DNA from: Buttiauxella sp. B2
GTDB taxonomy: Bacteria; Pseudomonadota; Gammaproteobacteria; Enterobacterales; Enterobacteriaceae
DNA: 64,000 nucleotides
Assembly (NCBI RefSeq): GCF_006376615.1
Contig: NZ_VEXQ01000009.1
Coordinates: 1-64,000, forward strand
Direction: 5' to 3'
The notes under the pieces are model-generated. The model worked only from the letters and a program-made list of their open reading frames with translations. It made no database searches and was not told the DNA's origin. The position numbers and the translations under genes were made by a program. Shown piece after piece: positions 57,030 through 64,000 of this stretch; the stretch's first letter is position 1; every line of letters starts with the position of its first letter.

Positions 57030-57754
57030 AGAAAGGGCGTATTGCGCTCTTCGGTTCCATCAAGCGCTGGCTATTGCGTGGAGTGCTGGCGTTGGTAGGA
57101 ATCTGGTTGGCGGGGGTTATCCTGTTTAGCTTTTTACCAGTACCATTTTCAGCAGTAATGGTCGAACGGCAATTTAGCGCCTGGTTTAGCGGTGATTTTG
57201 GTTATGTTGCGCATTCGGATTGGGTGGGCATGGACGATATTTCACCTTTGATGGGACTTGCGGTTATCGCGGCGGAAGATCAGAAGTTCCCGGACCATTG
57301 GGGATTTGACGTAGCGTCAATCGAAAAAGCTCTTGCCCATAACGAACGCAATGAAAATCGCGTTCGTGGTGCATCCACGTTATCTCAGCAAACAGCAAAA
57401 AACCTGTTCCTGTGGGATGGACGCAGTTGGGTGCGTAAAGGCTTTGAAGCAGGATTAACACTGGGCATGGAAGTGATATGGACTAAACGCCGTATTTTGA
57501 CGGTTTATTTGAATATCGCAGAATTTGGCGATGGAATTTTTGGTGTTGAAGAGGCTTCACAACGTTATTTCCATAAACCTGCAAGCCACCTGACAGCATC
57601 AGAAGCTGCGTTACTTGCCGCTGTATTACCAAATCCTATCCGCTTTAAAGCGAATGCTCCTTCCGGGTATGTACGGCAGCGCCAGCAATGGATTTTGCGC
57701 CAGATGCGCCAACTTGGTGGCGAGTCATTCATGGCGCAGCATGAATTGAAGTGA
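57026..57754 (+). CDS. mtgA: Monofunctional peptidoglycan glycosyltransferase MtgA
   Basis: A 242-residue GT51 enzyme that polymerises lipid II into glycan strands without a transpeptidase domain. An N-terminal membrane anchor (near 15-38) precedes the catalytic motifs [12 protein letters not shown] (with the catalytic Glu) and [17 protein letters not shown], followed by the [15 protein letters not shown] segment. ATGA overlap with elbB indicates coupling. The stop is one base from that of the convergent npr. Confidence 0.98.
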   Translation: MKKGRIALFGSIKRWLLRGVLALVGIWLAGVILFSFLPVPFSAVMVERQFSAWFSGDFGYVAHSDWVGMDDISPLMGLAVIAAEDQKFPDHWGFDVASIEKALAHNERNENRVRGASTLSQQTAKNLFLWDGRSWVRKGFEAGLTLGMEVIWTKRRILTVYLNIAEFGDGIFGVEEASQRYFHKPASHLTASEAALLAAVLPNPIRFKANAPSGYVRQRQQWILRQMRQLGGESFMAQHELK

Positions 57755-57755
57755 A

Positions 57756-58028
57756 TTAGTCTTCATCAAAACCCGCATTGAACAGCGCGATAACCGCGTT
57801 CAATGCTTGTTCTTCTTCAGGCCCAGTGACTTCAATTTCGATGTGACCACCTTTGGCGGAATCCAGCATCAACAGAGCAATCACACTATTGGCTTCAGCT
57901 TCAGTACCAGCCTCATTTCTCAGCATCACCTCAGCATCAAAGCTTTGCACCAGTTCGAACAGCTTCATGGCTGGGCGCGCATGCATACCCAGCTTGTTGG
58001 TTATCTCAACGGTCTGTTTTACGGTCAT
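57756..58028 (-). CDS. npr: Nitrogen PTS phosphocarrier NPr
   Basis: A 90-residue HPr-like protein (also called ptsO) that transfers phosphate from PtsP (EINtr) to PtsN. The phosphorylation site is His16 in [13 protein letters not shown]. It overlaps rapZ by four bases and is the last gene of the rpoN cluster. In E. coli, yrbL lies beyond it; here mtgA comes directly. Confidence 0.98.
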   Translation of the reverse strand: MTVKQTVEITNKLGMHARPAMKLFELVQSFDAEVMLRNEAGTEAEANSVIALLMLDSAKGGHIEIEVTGPEEEQALNAVIALFNAGFDED

Positions 58029-58879
58029 GTTTTGCGTTTTTCCAGCGTACGGTGACGGGACTGCACGTTTTTACCGCGTGAGCGGAAATAGTCTGCCAGC
58101 TGCTCTGCAATATAAACTGAACGGTGTTTACCGCCAGTACAGCCAATCGCCACAGTCAGATAGCTGCGGTTATTGGTTTCCAGCATCGGTAACCAAAGCT
58201 CAAGGTAGCTGCGCGTCTGGTAGATAAAGTTGTGCACTTCGGTGTGACGGTCAAGGAATGCGGCAACAGGCCTGTCCAGTCCAGTCATCGGACGCAGTTT
58301 CGGATCCCAGTGAGGGTTCGGCAGGAAACGCACGTCGAACACGTAATCTGCATCAATCGGAATACCGTGTTTAAAGCCGAAGGATTCAAACACCATCGTC
58401 AGTTCGCGTTCGCGTTTACCGAGCAGGCGAGTTCGCAGCATTTCCGCAAGTTCATGCACCGACATTTCAGAAGTATCGATGATCAGATCAGCTCTGGATT
58501 TCAGCGGTTCCAATAGATCGTTTTCTTCATCAATCGCACTTTCCAGCGAAAGATTTTTACTTGAAAGCGGGTGCAAACGGCGCGTGTCGCTATATCGACG
58601 GATCAGCGTATTGCGATCGGCATCGAGGAACAACAGTTGCGGAGAAAACGTATCAGGCAGATTGGTCATTGCCTGTTCAAAAATTTCCGGGTTTTCCGGC
58701 ATGTTACGCACGTCGATGCTGACTGCCGCAGAGATTTGTCGTTCTGCGAGAGTTTTGGCAAGATCGGGTAACAGCACTACTGGTAGGTTATCTACACAGT
58801 AGAATCCCATATCTTCTAGTGCACGCAAGGCTACAGATTTCCCTGAACCAGAGCGGCCGCTGACAATCATCAGCACCAT
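58025..58879 (-). CDS. rapZ: RNase adaptor protein RapZ
   Basis: A 284-residue protein that binds the small RNA GlmZ and recruits RNase E, thus controlling glucosamine-6-phosphate synthase. The N-terminal domain shows a Walker A motif ([12 protein letters not shown]) and a Walker B-like segment. The C-terminal RNA-binding domain contains [16 protein letters not shown] and a basic tail (RHRTLEKRK). Length equals E. coli RapZ (YhbJ). It overlaps npr. Confidence 0.98.
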   Translation of the reverse strand: MVLMIVSGRSGSGKSVALRALEDMGFYCVDNLPVVLLPDLAKTLAERQISAAVSIDVRNMPENPEIFEQAMTNLPDTFSPQLLFLDADRNTLIRRYSDTRRLHPLSSKNLSLESAIDEENDLLEPLKSRADLIIDTSEMSVHELAEMLRTRLLGKRERELTMVFESFGFKHGIPIDADYVFDVRFLPNPHWDPKLRPMTGLDRPVAAFLDRHTEVHNFIYQTRSYLELWLPMLETNNRSYLTVAIGCTGGKHRSVYIAEQLADYFRSRGKNVQSRHRTLEKRKT

Positions 58880-58932
58880 GTCATCACTCCCCCAACTTCT
58901 CTTGCTGTGGCATCCACGTGACCGCAGCCAGA

Positions 58933-59424
58933 TTATTCATGTTCACTACCGTTTTCTGTTTCGGTAATGATCTGATAAAGCTCTTCGTCACTTTGTGCTG
59001 TACGTAGGCGTCGGCAAATTGTTTTGTCCGCTAGACGTTTTGCCACCAGAGACAAAGTATGTAAATGCGTTTTTGTTTGATCCGCCGGAACAAGCAACGC
59101 AAACATTAGATCTACCGGTTGATTATCGATAGCGTCAAACGCGATAGGGGTTTCCAGTTTAATAAAGACCCCAACAGCGCGGGTAGTATCTTCTTCCAGT
59201 TTCCCATGAGGAATGGCGATACCATTACCGATGCCGGTACTACCCATGCGTTCACGCGTCAGCACGGCTTCAAAGACCACTTGGGATGGTAAGCCGAGTT
59301 GTTTTGCTGCCAGTTCACTGATGATTTCCAGTGCACGTTTTTTACTCTGGCAATGTACATTCGTGCGGGTACATTCTTGGTTCAGGACATTACTTAGTTG
59401 TAGAGCAGAATCGTTGTTCATCAT
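58933..59424 (-). CDS. ptsN: Nitrogen regulatory EIIA protein PtsN
   Basis: A 163-residue EIIA-Ntr protein that, depending on phosphorylation, modulates potassium transport and sensor kinases. The phosphorylated histidine is His73 in [10 protein letters not shown]. Length equals the E. coli protein, with start [14 protein letters not shown]. It stands between hpf and rapZ in the rpoN cluster. Confidence 0.98.
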   Translation of the reverse strand: MMNNDSALQLSNVLNQECTRTNVHCQSKKRALEIISELAAKQLGLPSQVVFEAVLTRERMGSTGIGNGIAIPHGKLEEDTTRAVGVFIKLETPIAFDAIDNQPVDLMFALLVPADQTKTHLHTLSLVAKRLADKTICRRLRTAQSDEELYQIITETENGSEHE

Positions 59425-59507
59425 AAGTTCACCTAAGCCTCCTGTTATGCTAACGGCCCGTTACTCCAGGCAACGAGCCGTCTATGCCAAAACAGTTGCC
59501 CGGATTA

Positions 59508-59795
59508 TCAGTGTTGTTTTAGTTTATCTTTATGTTTGGTTAACTGGCGTGCCAGTTTATCAACCAGACCATCAATAGCCGCATACATATCCTGGCCTTC
59601 TGCGCTGGCATGGATTTCACCACCATTCACATGTAGCGTTGCATCGGCAATGTGCGTGACTTTTTCCACTTTTAACACAATGTAGACTTGGTTAATTCTG
59701 TCGAAGTACTGCTCCAGTTTGGCAAACTTCGTACTCACAAAATCGCGCAGTGCGTCAGTGATTTCGACGTTATGTCCTGTAATGTTGAGCTGCAT
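59508..59795 (-). CDS. hpf: Short ribosome hibernation-promoting factor
   Basis: A 95-residue short HPF (YhbH) that binds the 30S decoding region and supports formation of 100S ribosome dimers in stationary phase. The beta-alpha fold of the family is evident (MQLNITGHNVEITDALRDFV, ADATLHVNGGEIHASAEG). The ATG at 59795 is standard; an upstream in-frame extension reaching into rpoN is not conserved. It follows rpoN after 22 bases. Confidence 0.98.
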   Translation of the reverse strand: MQLNITGHNVEITDALRDFVSTKFAKLEQYFDRINQVYIVLKVEKVTHIADATLHVNGGEIHASAEGQDMYAAIDGLVDKLARQLTKHKDKLKQH

Positions 59796-59817
59796 AGTGT
59801 CTTCCTTATCGGTTAAG

Positions 59818-61251
59818 TCACACCAGTTGTTTACGCTGATTTGACGGTGGTATGGATAAAGACTCTCGGTACTTCGCAACAGTGCGGCGTGCCACCATGA
59901 TCCCTTGATCGGATAGCATAGTCGTTAACTTGCTATCACTCAGTGGTTTCACGGGGTTTTCCGCAGCAATTAACTTCTTAACCAATGCTCGAATCGCCGT
60001 TGAAGAGGCTTCACCTCCACCTTCGGTATTCACATGGCTTGAGAAGAAATATTTCAGTTCAAATATCCCGCGCGGGCTGTGCAAATATTTTTGCGTCGTC
60101 ACACGGGAAATAGTCGATTCATGCATTTCGACCACTTGGGCAATATCAGCGAGAACCATAGGTTTCATGTGTTCTTCACCATGCTCAAAAAAGCCTTGTT
60201 GTTGCTCAACGATACAGCGGCTAACGCGCAGCAGCGTATCATTGCGGCTTTCAAGGCTCTTAATCAGCCATTTTGCTTCTTGCAGATTACTACGGATAAA
60301 TTGTGAGTCACTGTCATTGCGGGCGTTTGTGCCCATCGCAGCGTACTGCTGATTTATTTTCAGACGCGGAATGCTGTCGGCATTTAACTCAACCGCCCAG
60401 CGGCCCTGCATTTTTTTAACCAGAATATCTGGAATGACATACTCGGGTTCGCTGGTCTGAATGGATTGCCCTGGGCGCGGATCAAGAGACTGAATCAGGC
60501 ACATCGCCTCTTTCAGCACTTCTTCTTTCAGACGCGTGACGCGCATCAGACTGCGGAAATCATGGTTGGCGAGCAAATCCAGATGATCGCTGACAATCAG
60601 GCGAGCTTCTACCAGCCACGGTGTTTCTCGGGCGAATTGTGATAGCTGGACGAGGAGGCAATCACGTAGATCGCGTGCGGCAACGCCAACAGGATCGAAA
60701 CGCTGCACGCGTTTGAGTACCGCTTCCACCTCGTCGATTGTGATTTCGTCATCACCCATGCTTTCCAGAATTTCTTCCAGTGAAACCGTGAGGTAACCCA
60801 TCTCGTCGACGGCATCAACAATCGATGTTGCAATAGCGGTATCGGTATCCGAAAACGGGGTGAGATCGACCTGCCACATCAGATAGTCCTGGAGTGACTG
60901 GGTTGTTTCCCCCTGATAAACCGGCAATTCGTCATCAATGTAATCCGTTCCAGTTCCCGATGGCGTACCCGCGGTGTAGATTTCATCCCAGCTGGTATCC
61001 AACGGTAACTCATCAGGCATTTCTTTCTGTTCGAGAGCCTCACGAGTATCTAACGCTTCATTATCACGAACTTCCTGAGTTTCGATTTCTTCATGCAGAT
61101 CGGTTTGCTCAAGCAGTGGGTTGCTTTCCAGTGCTTGCTGAAGTTCTTGCTGCAACTCTATCGTCGACAGTTGCAACAGACGAATCGCCTGCTGTAACTG
61201 GGGAGTCATAGCAAGTTGTTGGCTAAGCCGTAATTGCAAACCTTGCTTCAT
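59818..61251 (-). CDS. rpoN: RNA polymerase sigma-54 factor RpoN
   Basis: A 477-residue alternative sigma factor for nitrogen-related and other activator-dependent promoters. The Gln/Leu-rich region I ([29 protein letters not shown]) binds activators, an acidic region II follows, and the C-terminus carries the RpoN box [12 protein letters not shown] (near residue 455) that reads the -24 element. A matching promoter is found in this window before yhdW (4422-4436). Confidence 0.99.
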   Translation of the reverse strand: MKQGLQLRLSQQLAMTPQLQQAIRLLQLSTIELQQELQQALESNPLLEQTDLHEEIETQEVRDNEALDTREALEQKEMPDELPLDTSWDEIYTAGTPSGTGTDYIDDELPVYQGETTQSLQDYLMWQVDLTPFSDTDTAIATSIVDAVDEMGYLTVSLEEILESMGDDEITIDEVEAVLKRVQRFDPVGVAARDLRDCLLVQLSQFARETPWLVEARLIVSDHLDLLANHDFRSLMRVTRLKEEVLKEAMCLIQSLDPRPGQSIQTSEPEYVIPDILVKKMQGRWAVELNADSIPRLKINQQYAAMGTNARNDSDSQFIRSNLQEAKWLIKSLESRNDTLLRVSRCIVEQQQGFFEHGEEHMKPMVLADIAQVVEMHESTISRVTTQKYLHSPRGIFELKYFFSSHVNTEGGGEASSTAIRALVKKLIAAENPVKPLSDSKLTTMLSDQGIMVARRTVAKYRESLSIPPSNQRKQLV

Positions 61252-61299
61252 ATTCAGAGCGAGCGTCCTCAGGTATAACGATTAATGATTCCTACCCTA

Positions 61300-62025
61300 T
61301 CAGAGTCTGAACTCTTCGCCCAGATACACACGCTTAACCTGCTCGTCTTCCAGGATTTCTGCCGGTGTGCCATGAGCGATTAAATGGCCCTGGCTTACGA
61401 TGTAGGCTCGTTCACAAACCGCCAACGTTTCGCGTACGTTATGGTCAGTAATCAGCACACCAAGCCCGCTGTCCCGCAAATGTTCGATGATTCGCTTGAT
61501 GTCGATAACCGAAATGGGGTCAACACCCGCAAAAGGTTCATCCAAAAGAATAAATTTCGGGTTGGCAGCTAATGCGCGAGCAATTTCTACACGGCGACGT
61601 TCACCACCGGACAATGACTGCCCGAGGTTATTACGCAAATGCCCGATGTGAAACTCTTCCATCAGCTCATTGGCGCGATCGTCACGTTGCTCGGCTGTAA
61701 GATCGTCACGAATTTGCAGGACGGCCATTAAGTTATCGAACACGCTTAAACGGCGGAAAATTGATGCTTCCTGTGGCAAGTAACCAATACCGCGGCGAGC
61801 GCGTGCATGAAGCGGCAGAAGGCTGATGTCTTCGTCATCAATAACGATACTGCCCGCATCACGCGCCACAATTCCCACAACCATATAAAAAGTAGTGGTT
61901 TTCCCTGCGCCGTTTGGGCCAAGTAGACCAACAATTTCACCTGATTTAACGGTCAGGCTTACATCTTCGACAACGCGGCGGCCTTTGTAGGCCTTAGCGA
62001 GGTTTTTTGCAATTAAAGTAGCCAT
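61300..62025 (-). CDS. lptB: Lipopolysaccharide export ATPase LptB
   Basis: A 241-residue ABC ATPase that powers LPS extraction with LptF and LptG. It shows Walker [10 protein letters not shown], the signature [13 protein letters not shown], Walker [11 protein letters not shown] and the switch histidine in ITDHNVRE. It starts 5 bases after lptA. Length equals E. coli LptB. Confidence 0.99.
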   Translation of the reverse strand: MATLIAKNLAKAYKGRRVVEDVSLTVKSGEIVGLLGPNGAGKTTTFYMVVGIVARDAGSIVIDDEDISLLPLHARARRGIGYLPQEASIFRRLSVFDNLMAVLQIRDDLTAEQRDDRANELMEEFHIGHLRNNLGQSLSGGERRRVEIARALAANPKFILLDEPFAGVDPISVIDIKRIIEHLRDSGLGVLITDHNVRETLAVCERAYIVSQGHLIAHGTPAEILEDEQVKRVYLGEEFRL

Positions 62026-62030
62026 ACGAA

Positions 62031-62591
62031 TTAGTTACTCTTTTTCGGGGCAGGAGCCGGAGCTGCCTGGCCGTCTTTTTTCTGCAACTGAGAAGGGACC
62101 AGAACGGTAGTCACTCGTTTCCCTTTCTCACTAAAGGCCTGCATTTTTTGCTCTTTAACCAGATAGGTAATCTTGTCGCCTTTAATGTTGCTGTCGACCT
62201 GTTCAAGATAAGCGTTACCGGTCAGCACCACAAAATCGTTTTGTAACTCATAGTGCATGGTAGATGCATGGCCATTCACTGGCTTACCGCTATCTTGCAT
62301 CTGATAGAAAGTGGCTGGTTTACCGTAGCCATCAATTATCTCTTTACCTTCCTCGCCGCCAGGACGGGTCACAACTACTTTGTCTGCATTAATTTTGATA
62401 CTACCCTGCGTCACAATAACATTGCCGGTGAAGGTGACGATGTTGCCTTGCATATCCAGCGACTGTTGGTCAGATTCAATGTGAATCGGCTGATCGGTAT
62501 CACCGGTCAGCGCAAATGCCGAAAAACTGGCGGCTAAAAGCGTACTAGTCAGTACTAAATTAAGGCTGAGTTTGTTTATTCTGGATTTCAT
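62031..62591 (-). CDS. lptA: Lipopolysaccharide bridge protein LptA
   Basis: A 186-residue periplasmic protein whose beta-jellyroll units form the bridge carrying LPS from LptC to LptD. A signal peptide (about residues 1-28, ending AFA) precedes the mature segment [20 protein letters not shown]. The C-terminus is Lys/Pro/Ala-rich. The start at 62591 lies 32 bases inside the 3' end of lptC, in another frame. Confidence 0.98.
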   Translation of the reverse strand: MKSRINKLSLNLVLTSTLLAASFSAFALTGDTDQPIHIESDQQSLDMQGNIVTFTGNVIVTQGSIKINADKVVVTRPGGEEGKEIIDGYGKPATFYQMQDSGKPVNGHASTMHYELQNDFVVLTGNAYLEQVDSNIKGDKITYLVKEQKMQAFSEKGKRVTTVLVPSQLQKKDGQAAPAPAPKKSN

Positions 62592-63135
62592 AGGATGTTC
62601 TAACCTTTTCAATCAGCTCGGCATTTTTACTGCGCAAATTACCACGCATTTTAAGGCCGCTGGAGTTAAAGCTGGTTCCGTACAAGGTTACCTTGTCATC
62701 AGAGGCAACATCCTGAGTGACTAAATTAACCTGCGCATTGTCCGTGGTAATTTTGCGTAGTTGTGAATCTGGTGTCAGAGCCGTTAGCACCACATTCCCA
62801 TACAAATACAGCATCCGATCGTTAGTAAGTTTGGCGCGATCTGCTCGTAATGACCAGGTTGCAACTTTGTTTTCGTCGTACTGCGTCATCACCGGATTGG
62901 TGAACCACGAAACGGTAGTATCGGAAAAATATTCAACGTGTTCCGCGACCAGCCGATAATTTAATGCCCCTTCGGGACTGTAGGCGAGCGTCGTGGAGTT
63001 TTCACTTTTATAAGTTGGTTCAGTGCTATTCACCGTAGGCGGGGCAACGGTGTCTTTATCGGCCAGATTTACACCAATCAACACTAATGCCAGCAATGAA
63101 AGAAGGATGATAACCCAACGTCTGGTCTTACTCAT
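62560..63135 (-). CDS. lptC: Lipopolysaccharide export protein LptC
   Basis: A 191-residue bitopic inner-membrane protein that receives LPS from LptBFG and hands it to LptA. The N-terminal helix RRWVIILLSLLALVLIGVNLA (about residues 5-25) anchors it; the rest is periplasmic beta-jellyroll. It overlaps kdsC by four bases at its start and lptA by 32 at its end, so the three genes are translated as a block. Confidence 0.98.
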   Translation of the reverse strand: MSKTRRWVIILLSLLALVLIGVNLADKDTVAPPTVNSTEPTYKSENSTTLAYSPEGALNYRLVAEHVEYFSDTTVSWFTNPVMTQYDENKVATWSLRADRAKLTNDRMLYLYGNVVLTALTPDSQLRKITTDNAQVNLVTQDVASDDKVTLYGTSFNSSGLKMRGNLRSKNAELIEKVRTSYEIQNKQTQP

Positions 63136-63698
63136 ATAGATAGCCCTTTGGCCTCATCAAGCTTTCCTTGAGCCAGTAAAAGGAGATCGCAGACTTCGCG
63201 TACTGCCCCACGCCCGCCAGCAATACGTGTAACGTAGTCAGCACGTGGAATAAGTAACGGATGAGCATCCGATACAGCTATGCTCAAACCCACTTTAGCC
63301 ATTACGGGCCAGTCAATTAAATCATCCCCAACATAAGCCGCTTGATCCGCTGGAATGGCCAGCTTATCTAATAAGTCCTGAAAAGCGATAAGCTTGTCAG
63401 ATTGACCTTGATAGAGATGGGTAATGCCAAGTGTTTCACACCGGTCTTCAAGTAACTTTGCTTTGCGACCTGTAATTATTGCGACTTCAATATCAGAAGT
63501 CAGCGCACAACGGATGCCATAACCGTCACGTACATTGAATGCTTTCAGCTCTTCGCCGCTGTTGCCCATGTAAATCAGCCCATCAGACATCACACCGTCA
63601 ACATCTAAAATGAGCAGGCGCACGTTTGCAGCCCGCTCCATCACGCGCGCGCTTACCGGTCCATAACAAGTGGCAAGAGTCGCTTCATGGTTACTCAT
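63132..63698 (-). CDS. kdsC: 3-Deoxy-D-manno-octulosonate 8-phosphate phosphatase KdsC
   Basis: A 188-residue HAD-family phosphatase that releases Kdo, the inner-core sugar of LPS. The nucleophile motif is LLILDVDGVMSDG (near residues 30-42), motif II is AIITGRKAKL, and motif IV is YVGDDLIDWPVM. The C-terminal GGRGAVREVC tail that closes the neighbouring active site is intact. The ATG at 63698 is chosen on family precedent. Confidence 0.98.
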   Translation of the reverse strand: MSNHEATLATCYGPVSARVMERAANVRLLILDVDGVMSDGLIYMGNSGEELKAFNVRDGYGIRCALTSDIEVAIITGRKAKLLEDRCETLGITHLYQGQSDKLIAFQDLLDKLAIPADQAAYVGDDLIDWPVMAKVGLSIAVSDAHPLLIPRADYVTRIAGGRGAVREVCDLLLLAQGKLDEAKGLSI

Positions 63699-63714
63699 TA
63701 AGGCTAATCCTTTG

Positions 63715-64000
63715 TTAAACCACGCCTGCGCGTAGCATGTCATGCATGTGTACCACACCGAGTAGTTGGTCGCCATCTGCCACCAACACTGAGGTAATAT
63801 GGCGAGACTGCATCAAATTCAGTGCATCCACTGCCAATAGAGTTGGGCGAACACGAATACCTCCAACAGTCATGACATCTGCAATATTTAGGGAATGGAG
63901 GTCAACGCCCATATCAAAGACGCGGCGTAAATCACCATCAGTGAAGATCCCTTCGATTTTCATAAGATCGTCACAGATTACGGTCATCCCCATATTTTTG
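63715..64000 (-). CDS. kdsD: D-arabinose 5-phosphate isomerase KdsD, C-terminal part
   Basis: The window ends inside kdsD; only the last 95 codons or so are present. They encode the tandem CBS domains (MKIEGIFTDGDLRRVFDMG and SRHITSVLVADGDQLLGVVHMHDMLRAGVV) that follow the sugar-isomerase domain. The full enzyme interconverts ribulose 5-phosphate and arabinose 5-phosphate, feeding Kdo synthesis. It stands 16 bases before kdsC. Confidence 0.96.
   Translation of the reverse strand, partial: KNMGMTVICDDLMKIEGIFTDGDLRRVFDMGVDLHSLNIADVMTVGGIRVRPTLLAVDALNLMQSRHITSVLVADGDQLLGVVHMHDMLRAGVV

Overview
The window is a chromosomal segment of an enteric gammaproteobacterium (Enterobacteriaceae). Nearly every protein lines up end to end with the E. 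coli K-12 family member, and gene order follows the E. coli interval from the rrnD 5S gene to kdsD. The divergence, together with several local gene gains and losses, suggests a genus other than Escherichia or Salmonella. Species cannot be fixed from the sequence alone. I see no prophage, insertion sequence, integron, CRISPR array or tRNA gene.

Layout. 1-4.3 kb: 3' end of a 5S rRNA gene, then a complete amino-acid ABC transporter operon (yhdWXYZ, minus strand) behind a strong sigma-54 promoter match. 4.8-9.6 kb: yhdV, fis, dusB, prmA, panF, yhdT (minus). 9.7-13.8 kb: accC, accB, aroQ and the methionine-sulfoxide repair pair msrQ/msrP (minus). 14.1-26.5 kb (plus): csrD, the cell-shape operon mreBCD, yhdE, rng, yhdP, tldD. 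26.5-32.6 kb: aaeR and the divergent aaeXAB efflux operon, an unexpected GabD-like aldehyde dehydrogenase, and yhcO. 32.6-38.7 kb: two tandem yhcN paralogues, argR, mdh (plus), degS, degQ, zapG. 38.9-42.5 kb (plus): zapE, rplM-rpsI, sspA-sspB. 42.7-46.2 kb: nanR and a shortened sialic-acid operon containing only nanA and nanT. 46.2-52.1 kb: gltD and gltB (minus), with an intriguing gltB leader. 52.8-57.8 kb (plus): yhcC, arcB, elbB, mtgA, with the small RNA ArcZ on the minus strand overlapping the arcB 3' end. 57.8-64 kb (minus): the lipopolysaccharide-transport and nitrogen-PTS cluster kdsD-kdsC-lptC-lptA-lptB-rpoN-hpf-ptsN-rapZ-npr, with kdsD cut by the window edge.

How the parts connect. 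Nitrogen and carbon themes recur. RpoN is encoded at 60 kb and its recognition sequence stands before yhdW at 4.4 kb; gltBD assimilates ammonia; ptsN/npr form the nitrogen-related PTS; ArgR autoregulates through a pair of ARG boxes. Redox control is represented by ArcB and ArcZ. Envelope assembly is represented by MreBCD, YhdP, MtgA, DegS/DegQ and Lpt/Kds proteins.

Departures from the remembered E. coli arrangement are the main points of interest: no acrEFS/yhdJ/yhdU next to fis, msrPQ in place of acuI between csrD and aroQ, the GabD-like gene after aaeB, duplicated yhcN, no dcuD or nanEK-yhcH, and no yrbL between npr and mtgA. I did not find a clearly new multi-gene system. The most useful leads are regulatory (yhdW sigma-54 promoter, gltB leader ORF, a 17-bp-stem dyad upstream of the yhcN pair, a CRP-like site and palindrome at aaeR/aaeX).
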